DNA of 64,000 nt from Desulfobacca_B sp046538075 (GTDB lineage: Bacteria > Desulfobacterota > Desulfobaccia > Desulfobaccales > Desulfobaccaceae), in NCBI GenBank assembly GCA_046538075.1, contig JBKHJN010000003.1:1-64000 (forward strand), read 5' to 3'. Both the position numbers and the translations under genes were made by a program. Positions 1-7,530 of the stretch are shown piece after piece (positions within the stretch are counted from its first letter, which is position 1; every line of letters begins with the position of its first letter). Under the pieces are notes generated by a model. That model searched no databases and was not told the origin of the DNA. It saw only the letters and a list, made by a program, of their open reading frames with translations.

Positions 1-530
1 CTCTTAACAGGAGGCATGGTAATCGCGGAGGCGGCCTGAACGGTTACTATTTTTTGATTATCTTGATTAGTTAAACTCAAACCCTTCTCAAAACAGTTAA
101 TGGCATCGGAGAAATTGCCTTCACACATAAAAATATTACCGGCATAGAAATACAGGTCAACGGCTCGATCAGTTTCCCCCAGAAGGGACACCTTTTCAGC
201 GAATTCAATCAATTCCGATCCGTCTTGCTTTTCTATAGCCATGTCAATTTTCACGTTATCATAAGCCTTACTTGCTATGCGGGCTTTTAGCGGATCTTGA
301 GAAGCTTTCTTGGCTTTGGAAAAATAATATCTCGCCCGATAAAAGTTATCTTTATCAAATGATCCCTGGGCTAAATCCTGCAAGGCTAGTTTATAGAATC
401 CCTCCCCTAAGTGAAAGTTACCTTCGAAATCCTCAGGATGATGATAGCAATACTGACGGAGAATGACGATGACCCCAGAGTAATCGCAATGCCATTGACT
501 TAAGAATAAGTCTTTGTTATAATCAGCCAT
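1..530 (-). CDS. TPR-repeat protein, partial (runs off left edge)
   Basis: An open frame on the minus strand runs from an ATG at 530 through the left edge of the window without a stop (about 176 codons visible). The product is helical and has a clear TPR-like unit (AVDLYFYAGNIFMCEGNFSD...FEKGLSL, about residues 120-150), so a protein-protein interaction scaffold is likely; the partner is unknown. No good Shine-Dalgarno stands before the ATG. The first 15 codons lie inside the left end of the insertion sequence (its inverted repeat spans 486-504), so this start is probably created by the insertion and the native N-terminus is lost or replaced. Confidence 0.6.
   Translation of the reverse strand, partial: MADYNKDLFLSQWHCDYSGVIVILRQYCYHHPEDFEGNFHLGEGFYKLALQDLAQGSFDKDNFYRARYYFSKAKKASQDPLKARIASKAYDNVKIDMAIEKQDGSELIEFAEKVSLLGETDRAVDLYFYAGNIFMCEGNFSDAINCFEKGLSLTNQDNQKIVTVQAASAITMPPVK
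486..504. repeat. Left terminal inverted repeat of the IS
   Basis: Reads gcaatgccattgacttaag, the exact reverse complement of 1901-1919. The match stops at the next base on both sides, which fixes the element ends. Confidence 0.9.
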
Positions 531-567
531 AACATACCGAATAATTTACATATTGGGAGATTTTCAC

Positions 568-1905
568 ATGATCACGTCGTGAAAATACCATGCCATCTTT
601 GGCAGAAAATGAAAATTCTGCTATTTTTTTCTGCCCGAGTTTATCCAAGGTTTTCTCCCCGATAGAGCAACCATTGCCTCATTATTAGACCACCGCTGGT
701 TTTCCCGCCTCAGGCGCCTCAGCTTGGAGATCACCCTGGCGCTGATCATCAATCTGGTGCGACCGGGAGAGCGAGTGGGATACCAAAAAGTCATTGACCG
801 TTTCTTTTCGGAAACCGGTTTGGCCTTCGGTAACCCGGAGAGCGTCAAGCCCCCCGACCAGGCGGCCTTTCATCGGGCCCGCAAGAAAGTTCCCGTCGCC
901 ATCTTCCAAATGCTTTTTGCCGAAGCCGTTGCATACGCTCAAACTTTGGTCGGTCAGGATGAACAACTTACCTGACATGGCTTCCGGGTTTATGCCATCG
1001 ACGGCACCAAAAAGAACCTCCCGCTCAGAGAAGAATTGGAAGAATATTTTGAGGTCCCGCCGCGAGCCCATTTTCCCCAGATAATCACCGGGGTGTTGTT
1101 TGATGTCTTGGCCAGATTGCCGATTAACTATATGCGTGCTCCCTGCCATACCCCCGAGCGGGAAATGGCCCAAGAGTTAATCAAGGAATTGGGACCCGGG
1201 GACCTCTTGGTGCTGGACCGCGGCTACCCCGGATACCGGATGTTCCAGACGACTATCCAGCAAGGGGTTGATTTCCTGATCCGCTTACCCAAAGACGGTA
1301 TGTTTAAGGAAGTCCGGGATTTTCTGGCCCAAGGGCAACGGGACGGCAATGTTACCCTGCCTCCTCCCCAAGCTTTACGTCAGGCTGATCCCGAGGCTGA
1401 TTATCCGCCGTTAACCTTGAGAATCGTGGTTGTTTCTCTGCCGGGCACCAAGGAAACCGCCGTCTTTATCACTACCCTCCAGGACCGTCAATATTCACCC
1501 CGTGACCTCGGCAACCTCTATCACTGCCGCTGGCAGGAGGAGGAATTTTTCAAAACCATTAAAGAGCATCTCAAAGCCGAAGACTTTCGGGGCCAAAGCG
1601 CGCAATTTATCGACCAGGAACTGTTAGCCACCTATCTCTATTATAGCCTTACCAGAATTATGATGTGGGAAGCGGCTCAGCGCCATGATCGGCCGGTGCA
1701 GCATCTGGAAACTAAAGCCGCCTTGCTAGCCGTGGCGCGCTATCTGGATCGACTGCTACTGGCCCAAACCCTGGAACAAGGTGAGGAATTGTGCCGACCC
1801 TGTCTATCCGAAATCACTTGGCGCACTTATCGTCCCCGACCCGGCCGTACGTTCCCCCGCCGCTCCCAAAGCCGCCACGGCAAATGGGCCAACAAATGGG
1901 CTTAA
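568..1905 (+). pseudogene. IS4-family DDE transposase, interrupted by in-frame TGA codons
   Basis: The C-terminal 289 codons (1036-1905) carry the IS4 catalytic set: Asp in AIDGTKK, Asp in LVLDRGYPGY, and the Y-(2)-R-(3)-E-(6)-K signature in YHCRWQEEEFFKTIK. The frame continues upstream to about 613 with clear transposase-like protein but has a TGA at 973-975, exactly where IS4 proteins usually have Trp before the first catalytic Asp (W-x-G-x-R-x-x-A-x-D-G). Further upstream, the same frame reaches an ATG at 568 with a good ribosome site (gggag at 555-559) but meets two more TGA codons, at 580 and 610. An alternative start is ATG 590 in another frame, joined through a seven-T run (624-630) that could allow a -1 slip. 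Either way no full-length product is made by standard decoding. Confidence 0.85.
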
Positions 1906-1919
1906 GTCAATGGCATTGC
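1901..1919. repeat. Right terminal inverted repeat of the IS
   Basis: Reads cttaagtcaatggcattgc, the exact reverse complement of 486-504. The transposase stop TAA (1903-1905) lies inside it. Confidence 0.9.
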
Positions 1920-2792
1920 TTATAATCTGGACGCTGAAACCGTGGTTAATGATTTGTTGTTGCACATACCCAAAGAAGAAATCTGGCCCATGTTGTCTAT
2001 TACCAAAACATCTCTAGAGAGAGGTCTGGAAAAGCTTAAAAAACCAGACCTACTCCAAACAATACTGGCCTCGGCACCCCGCAAAATCAGTCAGAAATTC
2101 GACTTTTACGTCGAGACACTAAAAACCAGATCGCCAAACTGGAAAAAGAAATGGCTAATCTCCAAGAGCAGGAACAAACCCCACCAGCAAGCTTACAGAA
2201 AGACCTTGCCGACCTGGAGAAAAGGATCGAGCTGGGCCAGGAGCTTTTGGTTAAGGTAAAAGACTTCTGGAGCCAGCATAACCATTACCAGGAAACCAAG
2301 GAACAGATAACCAGGGTGGATCAGGAAATTAAACTATTCGACACCCTGGCCAAGGCCCTGGCCCCAGACGGCATCCCCTCACAAATGATCGCCGAGGCCC
2401 TGGAGCCGGTCAATAAACTGCTGGCCACTGCCGCCGTTCACCTGTTCCCCGGCCGGGCCCTGACCTTAACCAGGAACCTTGACATTGAGCTTTCCGGTGC
2501 GCCCTATACCACTCTATCCAAATCCGCTAAATTCCGGGTGGCCGTCGGGTTTCAATACACCCTGGCCAAACTGGCCGGGGCCCGCCTCTTGATGATCGAC
2601 GAGGCAGACATTTTAGACCCCTATAACAGAGCCAACCTTGTAGAGTTTTTAATGGGCATATATCAGGACTTCGATACGGTCCTGGTGTTTGCTACTTCTG
2701 ATAATGTCAAACCGTCTCCATCGACCGAAATCATGGTCTGGTGGCTGGAGGACGGGCGGATTACCAAAGCCAGCGAAAAAATGGCAGCTTAA
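1920..2792 (+). pseudogene. C-terminal half of an SMC/RecN-like AAA ATPase, frameshifted
   Basis: The readable product has a coiled-coil stretch (residues such as LEKEMANLQEQEQ and LADLEKRIELGQELL) followed by an ABC/SMC-type C-terminal lobe: LSKSAKFRVAVGFQYTLA resembles the ABC signature region, and ARLLMIDEADILD is a Walker B with the catalytic acidic residue. The N-terminal half with Walker A is absent, cut off at the IS end (1919). Coding starts in one frame right after the IS and continues in another from about 2126; one missing A in the five-A run at 2121-2125 explains the shift (VETLK then NQIAKLEKE). A DNA-repair or SbcC-like role is likely for the intact ancestor. Confidence 0.7.
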
Positions 2793-2879
2793 CAAACCGG
2801 GCCAGGGGCATCCAGCTCCTGGCCAATTATCCAGATAATCCTTTTGGTTATAATGAACCAAAAAACCGAAAACTTTTGA

Positions 2880-3023
2880 GAACAACCGGCTCCAGGGGCA
2901 TCCGACAGTGGATACAGTCAGCTGTGGCGGGGACACTTCCAGTTAACTGACCCAGCCTTTAACCGCCGCTCACAGGAACGATATCTGCTGGATAACTTAA
3001 ACCTTTTATTTTTCGAGACGTAG
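2880..3023 (+). pseudogene. Short coding remnant of unknown origin
   Basis: This frame reads DSGYSQLWRGHFQLTDPAF and continues NRRSQERYLLDNL before a stop, with natural-looking composition but no start codon and no recognisable domain. It lies in the otherwise empty stretch 2793-3190 behind the ATPase remnant. I see no complete gene in that stretch. Confidence 0.3.
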
Positions 3024-3190
3024 CTGATAGAGAGCAGGTATACGTAACCAGGAAGGTGGCATCCAGGGCCTAAATAATGCTTCCTGTTAACTTACTTTAA
3101 ATAGTTCGGACTAAAATTAACATGACAGGGAAAAAGGGCAGGGGATTTCCGCCTTCGCCGCCACCCAGGATAGAGACACCGAGGCAGGAG

Positions 3191-3613
3191 CTAACGCACA
3201 ATTAGCACGCTGCACGGGGCATGACGGCTCACTTTTTCGGCGGTAGTGCCCAGGAACTTGGCCCAGACGCCGGAAAGCCCGCTGTGTCCCATCAGGATGA
3301 GGTCGTACTGACCCTCGGTAGCTACCTGCACGATCGTTTGGGCAGGATGGCCAAGACGAAGGATGGTCTGCATTTCTAGCCCGGACTCCTGAGCCTGAAC
3401 CTGGGCGTCACTTAAAATCTCGCCATATTGGCGGTCGGCGAATTCCTTTTCCTCCTTGACCTCATCAATGGTGCCACTGAAGCGGGGAAGTCTCTCCCAT
3501 ACGGCCAGGGCGCAAAGTTTGGCCTGGTGCATCCGGGCCAGATCAATCCCCAATGCCAGGGCCCGTTTTGCTCCTTCGGAGCCGTCATAAGCCAACAGGA
3601 TTTTCTTAAACAT
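3191..3613 (-). CDS. Universal stress protein (UspA family), ATP-binding type
   Basis: About 140 residues, the usual size of a single Usp domain: FKKILLAYDGSEGAKRAL at the N-terminus and the nucleotide motif G-2x-G-9x-G-T near the end (GHSGLSGVWAKFLGTTAEKV), which marks the ATP-binding subgroup. The ATG at 3613 is preferred over one four codons upstream because ggagg lies six bases before it. It is the last gene of the leftward operon that begins behind the fluoride riboswitch at 6472-6567, 57 bp after the MFS gene. Usp genes are among those known to be linked to fluoride riboswitches. Confidence 0.92.
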   Translation of the reverse strand: MFKKILLAYDGSEGAKRALALGIDLARMHQAKLCALAVWERLPRFSGTIDEVKEEKEFADRQYGEILSDAQVQAQESGLEMQTILRLGHPAQTIVQVATEGQYDLILMGHSGLSGVWAKFLGTTAEKVSRHAPCSVLIVR

Positions 3614-3670
3614 ATTGACCTCCATGACCTTGGTTGGAATCTGCCCAGGGAAGCAGAGGCAGGATCATAG

Positions 3671-4852
3671 TTAATGGGGAGCCAGACAAACCTTCCGGGC
3701 CATAAGTAGAAACAGGGGGATGGCCAGGAGTTGGGCGATGATTGAAAAGGCGATGAGCGCCATAAGGGAGATTTCATAGAGAACCCCCATTAAGGCGCTG
3801 CCCAAAAACCAGAAAAGACCGAAGGCGGCATGGAAGATGCCGAAGGCAGTGCCCCGGCGGTAGGCCGGGACCAGAGCGGCCAGGGCGGCCTTCAGGATGG
3901 ATTCCAGCGCTCCCATGCCAATGCCCCAGAGAACCATACCCCCCAAAGCCACCCCAAACCCCCCGAGAAATACCAGGGGCGCAAACAGGGCCGACACCAC
4001 CGGGGAGATCACCAATACCCACATTCCCAGGCGATCAAAGAGCCATCCCAAAATAAGGGCCGCCACCGCGTCCACCCCCATGGCTAGAGCGTAGAACAGG
4101 GGAATCCAAGCAGCCGGGATAGAGCTGGTGTGGTGGAAATGGTAGGCGATGAGCGGGAAATCGGCATAGCCGGCGCCGATCAGGGCCACCGCGGTAATAT
4201 AAAGCCAGAACGGCCGTCCCCAACCCGTCGTTTCCAGTTGCGGGGCGCTTACCTCTAGGTGGCGGGGCTGGGGATAACGCCGGGCCGCCAGGGCCAACAC
4301 CAACAGGGCCAGAACCGCCGGCCCCAGGAGGGCGGCAAAGGCGGGACGGTAATCGCTGGACAGGTAAAACACCCCGGCTACCAGGAGGGGACCAGCGACC
4401 GCGCCGATCTGGTCCATGGCTTCGTGGAAGCCGAAGCCGAAGCCCCGGCCTACCTGGCTGGCGGCGTGGGACAACATGGCGTCCCGGGCCGGGGTGCGGA
4501 TGGCCTTGCCCAGACGCTCCAAAAGCAAGAGGACGGCCGCTGCTTCCCAGCGCCAGGCCAGGGCCAGCAGCGGCACGGCCAACAGGTTCACTCCATAGCC
4601 GAGAATAGTCAGGGACCAATATTTGCCGGTGCGATCCGCCAGATAGCCCGAGGCCAGACGCAGGGCATAGCCGATAAATTCCCCCAGCCCGGCCACCACT
4701 GCCACCACGATGGCGCCGGCCCGAAGGGTGCCCAGAAAGGGACCGCTGATACTGCGCGCCCCTTCGTAGGTCAGATCGCTGAAGAGACTGATGACACCAA
4801 CGAAGATAATAAACTGGAGGGCCACGGCTCTAGTCAAATTCTGGGAGGTCAT
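3671..4852 (-). CDS. MFS transporter
   Basis: 393 residues with about 12 hydrophobic segments and the MFS loop 2-3 motif (GYLADRTGKYW, about residues 88-98) plus a half-matching repeat in the second half (GWLFDRLGMW). This is a secondary transporter of the inner membrane; the substrate cannot be read from sequence. It resembles the group of MFS proteins with ERLGKAIRTPARDAML after segment 4. It starts 18 bp after the antiporter gene and shares the fluoride-riboswitch transcript, so export of a toxic ion or a metabolite, or pH homeostasis, is possible. Ribosome site aggggat stands before the ATG. Confidence 0.88.
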   Translation of the reverse strand: MTSQNLTRAVALQFIIFVGVISLFSDLTYEGARSISGPFLGTLRAGAIVVAVVAGLGEFIGYALRLASGYLADRTGKYWSLTILGYGVNLLAVPLLALAWRWEAAAVLLLLERLGKAIRTPARDAMLSHAASQVGRGFGFGFHEAMDQIGAVAGPLLVAGVFYLSSDYRPAFAALLGPAVLALLVLALAARRYPQPRHLEVSAPQLETTGWGRPFWLYITAVALIGAGYADFPLIAYHFHHTSSIPAAWIPLFYALAMGVDAVAALILGWLFDRLGMWVLVISPVVSALFAPLVFLGGFGVALGGMVLWGIGMGALESILKAALAALVPAYRRGTAFGIFHAAFGLFWFLGSALMGVLYEISLMALIAFSIIAQLLAIPLFLLMARKVCLAPH

Positions 4853-4870
4853 GTCCGCTATCCCCTATTC

Positions 4871-6076
4871 TCAATCTTCCGGCCAGTGCAGAACGTGATC
4901 AGGACTACCCAAATATTTAACCGCCTTCTCCCCCAAGCCACCGACTTGCTTCGGATAAAACCAGGCTTGCCCAATGAGCGTTGGGATCACCGCCGAGCCA
5001 ATTACGGCAGTTACCAACAGCGAATATTGCGCCTGGCTGACATAGCCATAGGTTAAGCCATAAAGGGCGGAGATGCTGCCAAAGGTGAGCCCCGTGGACA
5101 TCATGCAGGTGGTATAATTGGTCTCCCGACTCGGCATCCGGAACAAGCGGCAGGTGGGCCAGACCGCCACCACCTTGGTGATCATTTTGGACCCAAACAG
5201 GGCGAGCAAAAGGCCAATTCCGGCCAGCAAGGCCGGCAAAGATACCAGAGTGCCAGCCTTGATAAAGAAGAACGGGGTCAGCATGGCAAAGACGATAGAG
5301 CGCAGGCGCAACATAATTATTTTTTCATGCACAAATAATCCTGCCAATACCATGCCGAAGATATAAGCTGGCAGCACAGCTTCACTGCGGGCGGTGACCG
5401 CTAGGGCGCCCAAAGCGCAAAGGATTAAAAAGATGAATTTGATTTCCGGTTCGCTCACCCGGCCGCCCCACCAGGCAAAGACCCGCCGGCTAAGAGCCGG
5501 CGTGAGAAATAGCACCACCGTGGTTACTACTACAAAGATCAGCAGCCAGTAATCATAATTGGCGAAGATCAAACCCAGGGCGAGCACGGTGCCCAGGTCG
5601 TTGACAAAGCAAGCAGCTAGGATGAGCTTACCCAACTCGGTTTCGTTCAACCCCGTTTCGACCATGACCGCGTAGACCACCGCCATGGAGGTGGTGGACA
5701 GGGCGATGCCGGCGATCTGAGCGGCTTGGAGATTCCATCCCGCTATGTAATAGGCATAGGCCATGCATCCCAGGAAGGGCGCTAAGAAGGCAATGGTGCC
5801 GATGGTGAGGCTGCATACTAACTGTTTGCGGAGGGTTTCGGGGTCGATCTCGGCCCCGGCCAGGAAGGTCAAGACCACCGAGCCGAAACCGGCCAGAAAG
5901 TTGATCCAGGCAGTGGGCTGAAAAATTGCGGAACCCAAGTAGGCTCCAAGGTTACCCGCGACAAACCCTAAAATGATTTCTACCAAGGCCACCGAAATAC
6001 CGATACGGATGGAAATCAGGCTGGCCAGGAGAGCCACCCCGATCCAGGCGGTTGCCGTATACCAGACTTGCTCCAC
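4871..6076 (-). CDS. Cation/proton antiporter (CPA2/Kef-NapA-like membrane domain)
   Basis: 401 residues, about 12-13 membrane segments, with the CPA fold signatures FLAGAEIDPETLRKQL (segment 4-5 region) and ALSTTSMAVVYAVMVETGL. The ion-binding pair in the next segment reads Asn-Asp (ACFVNDLGTVLAL) rather than the Asp-Asp of electrogenic NapA/NhaA types, which suggests electroneutral exchange. There is no C-terminal TrkA-N domain. The start is GTG at 6076 with agagg seven bases ahead. It is second in the fluoride-riboswitch operon; Na+/H+ antiporters are a known class of fluoride-riboswitch-controlled genes. Confidence 0.9.
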   Translation of the reverse strand: MEQVWYTATAWIGVALLASLISIRIGISVALVEIILGFVAGNLGAYLGSAIFQPTAWINFLAGFGSVVLTFLAGAEIDPETLRKQLVCSLTIGTIAFLAPFLGCMAYAYYIAGWNLQAAQIAGIALSTTSMAVVYAVMVETGLNETELGKLILAACFVNDLGTVLALGLIFANYDYWLLIFVVVTTVVLFLTPALSRRVFAWWGGRVSEPEIKFIFLILCALGALAVTARSEAVLPAYIFGMVLAGLFVHEKIIMLRLRSIVFAMLTPFFFIKAGTLVSLPALLAGIGLLLALFGSKMITKVVAVWPTCRLFRMPSRETNYTTCMMSTGLTFGSISALYGLTYGYVSQAQYSLLVTAVIGSAVIPTLIGQAWFYPKQVGGLGEKAVKYLGSPDHVLHWPED

Positions 6077-6121
6077 GATTATACCTCTGCTTTTACTCTT
6101 GCTAAGTTCTTCTCAGGAATG

Positions 6122-6433
6122 TCAGGTTTCAGGAGGATAATTTGACTGCTCGGCATCATCATCATCGGCAACTATTTCCCATTCCTCATAGAATGAATCC
6201 CCCTCAGTAAGAATCTGAGTAATGGTTTCTCCTGACTCAGGAGGCAGATTATCTGATGATTCCGGCAATACCAATTTGCTTGGCGGCAGGAGCTCAGATT
6301 GGTTCTCTGGCCTAATTTCCTTACCGTGTATAACTTTCTTGCTGTTTGAGTCCCAAATAATACCGCGACCTCTGAGCTTCTGGATCAGGATATAGGCCAA
6401 CAAGCCGGCGTAAAGGATGATGACTAGTTCCAT
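6122..6433 (-). CDS. Small single-span membrane protein, unknown
   Basis: 103 residues: an N-terminal membrane helix (ELVIILYAGLLAYILIQKL, residues 2-20) followed by a hydrophilic, acidic tail ending in a DDDD-rich stretch. I do not recognise a family. It is the first gene after the leftward fluoride riboswitch, with a strong ribosome site (gggagg) before the ATG, and lies 45 bp ahead of the antiporter. It could be an accessory subunit of the antiporter; that is inference from position only. Confidence 0.75.
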   Translation of the reverse strand: MELVIILYAGLLAYILIQKLRGRGIIWDSNSKKVIHGKEIRPENQSELLPPSKLVLPESSDNLPPESGETITQILTEGDSFYEEWEIVADDDDAEQSNYPPET

Positions 6434-6471
6434 CGGTCCTCCCCGTGCAGAACTCCGGAGGTTAGGCCCAT

Positions 6472-6510
6472 AAAAAAACTCCTGCCTTCACGTAAGTGAA
6501 CACAGGAGTT
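6472..6510 (-). terminator. Riboswitch-controlled intrinsic terminator
   Basis: Hairpin of AACTCCTG and CAGGAGTT arms with an inner TTCAC/GTGAA stem, followed by seven U. Its 5' arm is the 3' part of the fluoride aptamer, so the two structures exclude each other. Confidence 0.88.
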
Positions 6511-6567
6511 ATTAGCTCGTGGCGCGGTTTGAACGGTTGTGCGCTCAGGCGAACTCCATCACCGCTA
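6472..6567 (-). promoter_or_regulatory. Fluoride riboswitch (crcB RNA) with terminator, leftward 1
   Basis: Read on the minus strand: the fluoride aptamer hallmark GGTGATGGAGTTCGCC (6563 down to 6548), an AACCG segment, then GCTAATAACTCCTG (6516 down to 6503), which closes the pseudoknot-type aptamer. An intrinsic terminator overlaps its 3' arm: ACTCCTG...CAGGAGT with an internal TTCAC/GTGAA stem and seven U (6472-6510). The overlap implies that fluoride binding blocks termination and switches on the 103-residue protein, antiporter, MFS and Usp genes. Confidence 0.92.
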
Positions 6568-6569
6568 AC

Positions 6570-6598
6570 ATTTTAAACCCACTGCGCAATCATTACAA
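6570..6598 (-). promoter_or_regulatory. Sigma-70 promoter of leftward fluoride operon 1
   Basis: On the minus strand TTGTAA (6598-6593), 17 bp, TAAAAT (6575-6570); the start point would fall just before the aptamer. Confidence 0.75.
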
Positions 6599-6616
6599 TA
6601 TTTTTTTATAGGGAGG

Positions 6617-6645
6617 TTGACTTTCCTCTTGCCAGGACTTAACAG
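6617..6645 (+). promoter_or_regulatory. Sigma-70 promoter of rightward fluoride operon 1
   Basis: TTGACT (6617-6622), 17 bp, TAACAG (6640-6645), with the aptamer beginning nine bases later. The layout matches the promoter at 10575-10603 base for base in spacing. Confidence 0.7.
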
Positions 6646-6651
6646 TAAAAT

Positions 6652-6737
6652 AAGGTGATGAAGTCCACCTAAACCGCCCCGCAATTTACTAAAATGGGGA
6701 CGATGACTTCTGTCCATGGGCAGAAGTCATTTTTTTT
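6652..6737 (+). promoter_or_regulatory. Fluoride riboswitch (crcB RNA) with terminator, rightward 1
   Basis: GGTGATGAAGTCCACC (6654-6669), then AACCGC, a stem (CCCCG...TGGGG) and GATGACTTCTG (6702-6712), all diagnostic of the fluoride aptamer. The terminator GACTTCTG...CAGAAGTC plus eight T (6705-6737) reuses the aptamer 3' strand, giving an ON switch. The first gene behind it starts at 6771. Confidence 0.94.
6705..6737 (+). terminator. Riboswitch-controlled intrinsic terminator
   Basis: Perfect 8-bp stem GACTTCTG/CAGAAGTC with a short loop and an eight-T tract; shares its 5' arm with the fluoride aptamer. Confidence 0.9.
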
Positions 6738-6770
6738 CTGACCGACTAACTTCCCATAGGAGGGTGTGCC

Positions 6771-7055
6771 ATGAAAGATTATGAGGAAATCATCCGGCAA
6801 AAGGGATTACCCCATGTCGGGCAAACAGTGCGCAGCAAGAAATACGGCACTTTATGGCGCGTCTTGGAGAAGAAGGAGATGTGGCGCAACATCGATCCCG
6901 ACCCCACGACCGGAGAATCCCGTATGATCCCAGCCATTTATTTGAACTACTGGAAAGTGCAAGAGGGGGAAATGCCAGGGGTGGGCAAGATGATGGGCTA
7001 TACCTACACCCTGTATGACAACACGTTCGAGGCTAATTGGGAAATCGTACCCTGA
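6771..7055 (+). CDS. Small protein of unknown function under fluoride riboswitch
   Basis: 94 residues, soluble, rich in Trp, Tyr and Met (KMMGYTYTLYDNTFEANWEIVP at the end is characteristic), no signal peptide and no membrane segment. I do not recognise a family. The N-terminal part (GQTVRSKKYGTLWRVLEKK) looks like a small beta barrel of the kind that begins with an exposed strand 'vG..V.sk.yGt.w.V'. Ribosome site ggagg is at 6760-6764. It is the first gene after the rightward fluoride riboswitch and probably co-transcribed with the 73-residue protein and the ligase gene. Confidence 0.72.
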   Translation: MKDYEEIIRQKGLPHVGQTVRSKKYGTLWRVLEKKEMWRNIDPDPTTGESRMIPAIYLNYWKVQEGEMPGVGKMMGYTYTLYDNTFEANWEIVP

Positions 7056-7183
7056 GCTAATCTTAGATATAAGCAAAGATAGCGGCAAGGAATTCAGGAG
7101 GCTGTTAAAGGTGGAGACCGCGGTGAACCTCCGAAACAGAAAAGGCCAATCCCAGATCAGAAGATCGGAAAGGAGATCTAAAA

Positions 7184-7405
7184 ATGGGAAAGGTTTTAGA
7201 GCTCCGCCTAACCAAGAAGGCCATTTATCGGGCAGCTGAAAAAGAAATGAGAAGGATGTATCGGCTTTCAGCGGGAGGCAGTGACCCGATCATCGACGAG
7301 CAGTCCAGAGAAATGTTTGAAAGAGGCGAAATAGACGAAGTCAGATGGCAGGATTGGACAACTTACTGCTTGAAGGTTTTAAATAGGATAGGGTCACAGG
7401 ATTGA
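7184..7405 (+). CDS. Small basic/acidic protein of unknown function
   Basis: 73 residues with no membrane segment; mixed charge and mainly helical (KKAIYRAAEKEMRRMYRLS, EMFERGEIDEVRWQDWTTYCLKVL). No family recognised. Ribosome site aaaggag precedes the ATG. It lies between the 94-residue gene and the ligase gene in the rightward fluoride transcript. The 128-bp gap before it holds no convincing gene. Confidence 0.65.
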   Translation: MGKVLELRLTKKAIYRAAEKEMRRMYRLSAGGSDPIIDEQSREMFERGEIDEVRWQDWTTYCLKVLNRIGSQD

Positions 7406-7530
7406 ATGGGCGATCATTTTTGAAAAATTAACCAAGTTAGAACCGCGAGATCGTAGGAGTCTGGTGAGTAACCCGGTTAAAGGTATACCGGTAAATGTGA
7501 AATATATCACAACAAAGGGAGGGTATTATT

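Larger units (their letters stand above)
486..1919 (+). mobile_element. IS4-family insertion sequence, 1,434 bp, inactive
   Basis: A perfect 19-bp inverted repeat (gcaatgccattgacttaag and its reverse complement) bounds a segment holding one broken DDE transposase on the plus strand. The right repeat contains the transposase stop codon, as is common in compact IS elements. No convincing target-site duplication is visible: taatc precedes the left end and ttataatc follows the right end, but not at matching offsets. The left side is a TPR gene and the right side is half an ATPase gene, so the element is probably the boundary of an adjacent deletion. Confidence 0.85.

Noticed and set aside
568..1905. 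TGA recoding as a property of the host
   Set aside because: Many clear genes in the window end in TGA and the transposase itself uses TGG for other Trp, so host recoding is not supported.
481..1930. Target-site duplication around the IS
   Set aside because: taatc occurs on both sides but at different offsets from the inverted repeats, so it is not a clean duplication.
3110..3190. Terminator after the Usp gene
   Set aside because: GC-rich repeats followed by a T run are present, but I could not build a convincing stem.
4259..5056. 265-codon open frame opposite the MFS gene
   Set aside because: It is an antisense shadow of a high-GC gene with low-complexity Gly/Gln/His composition.
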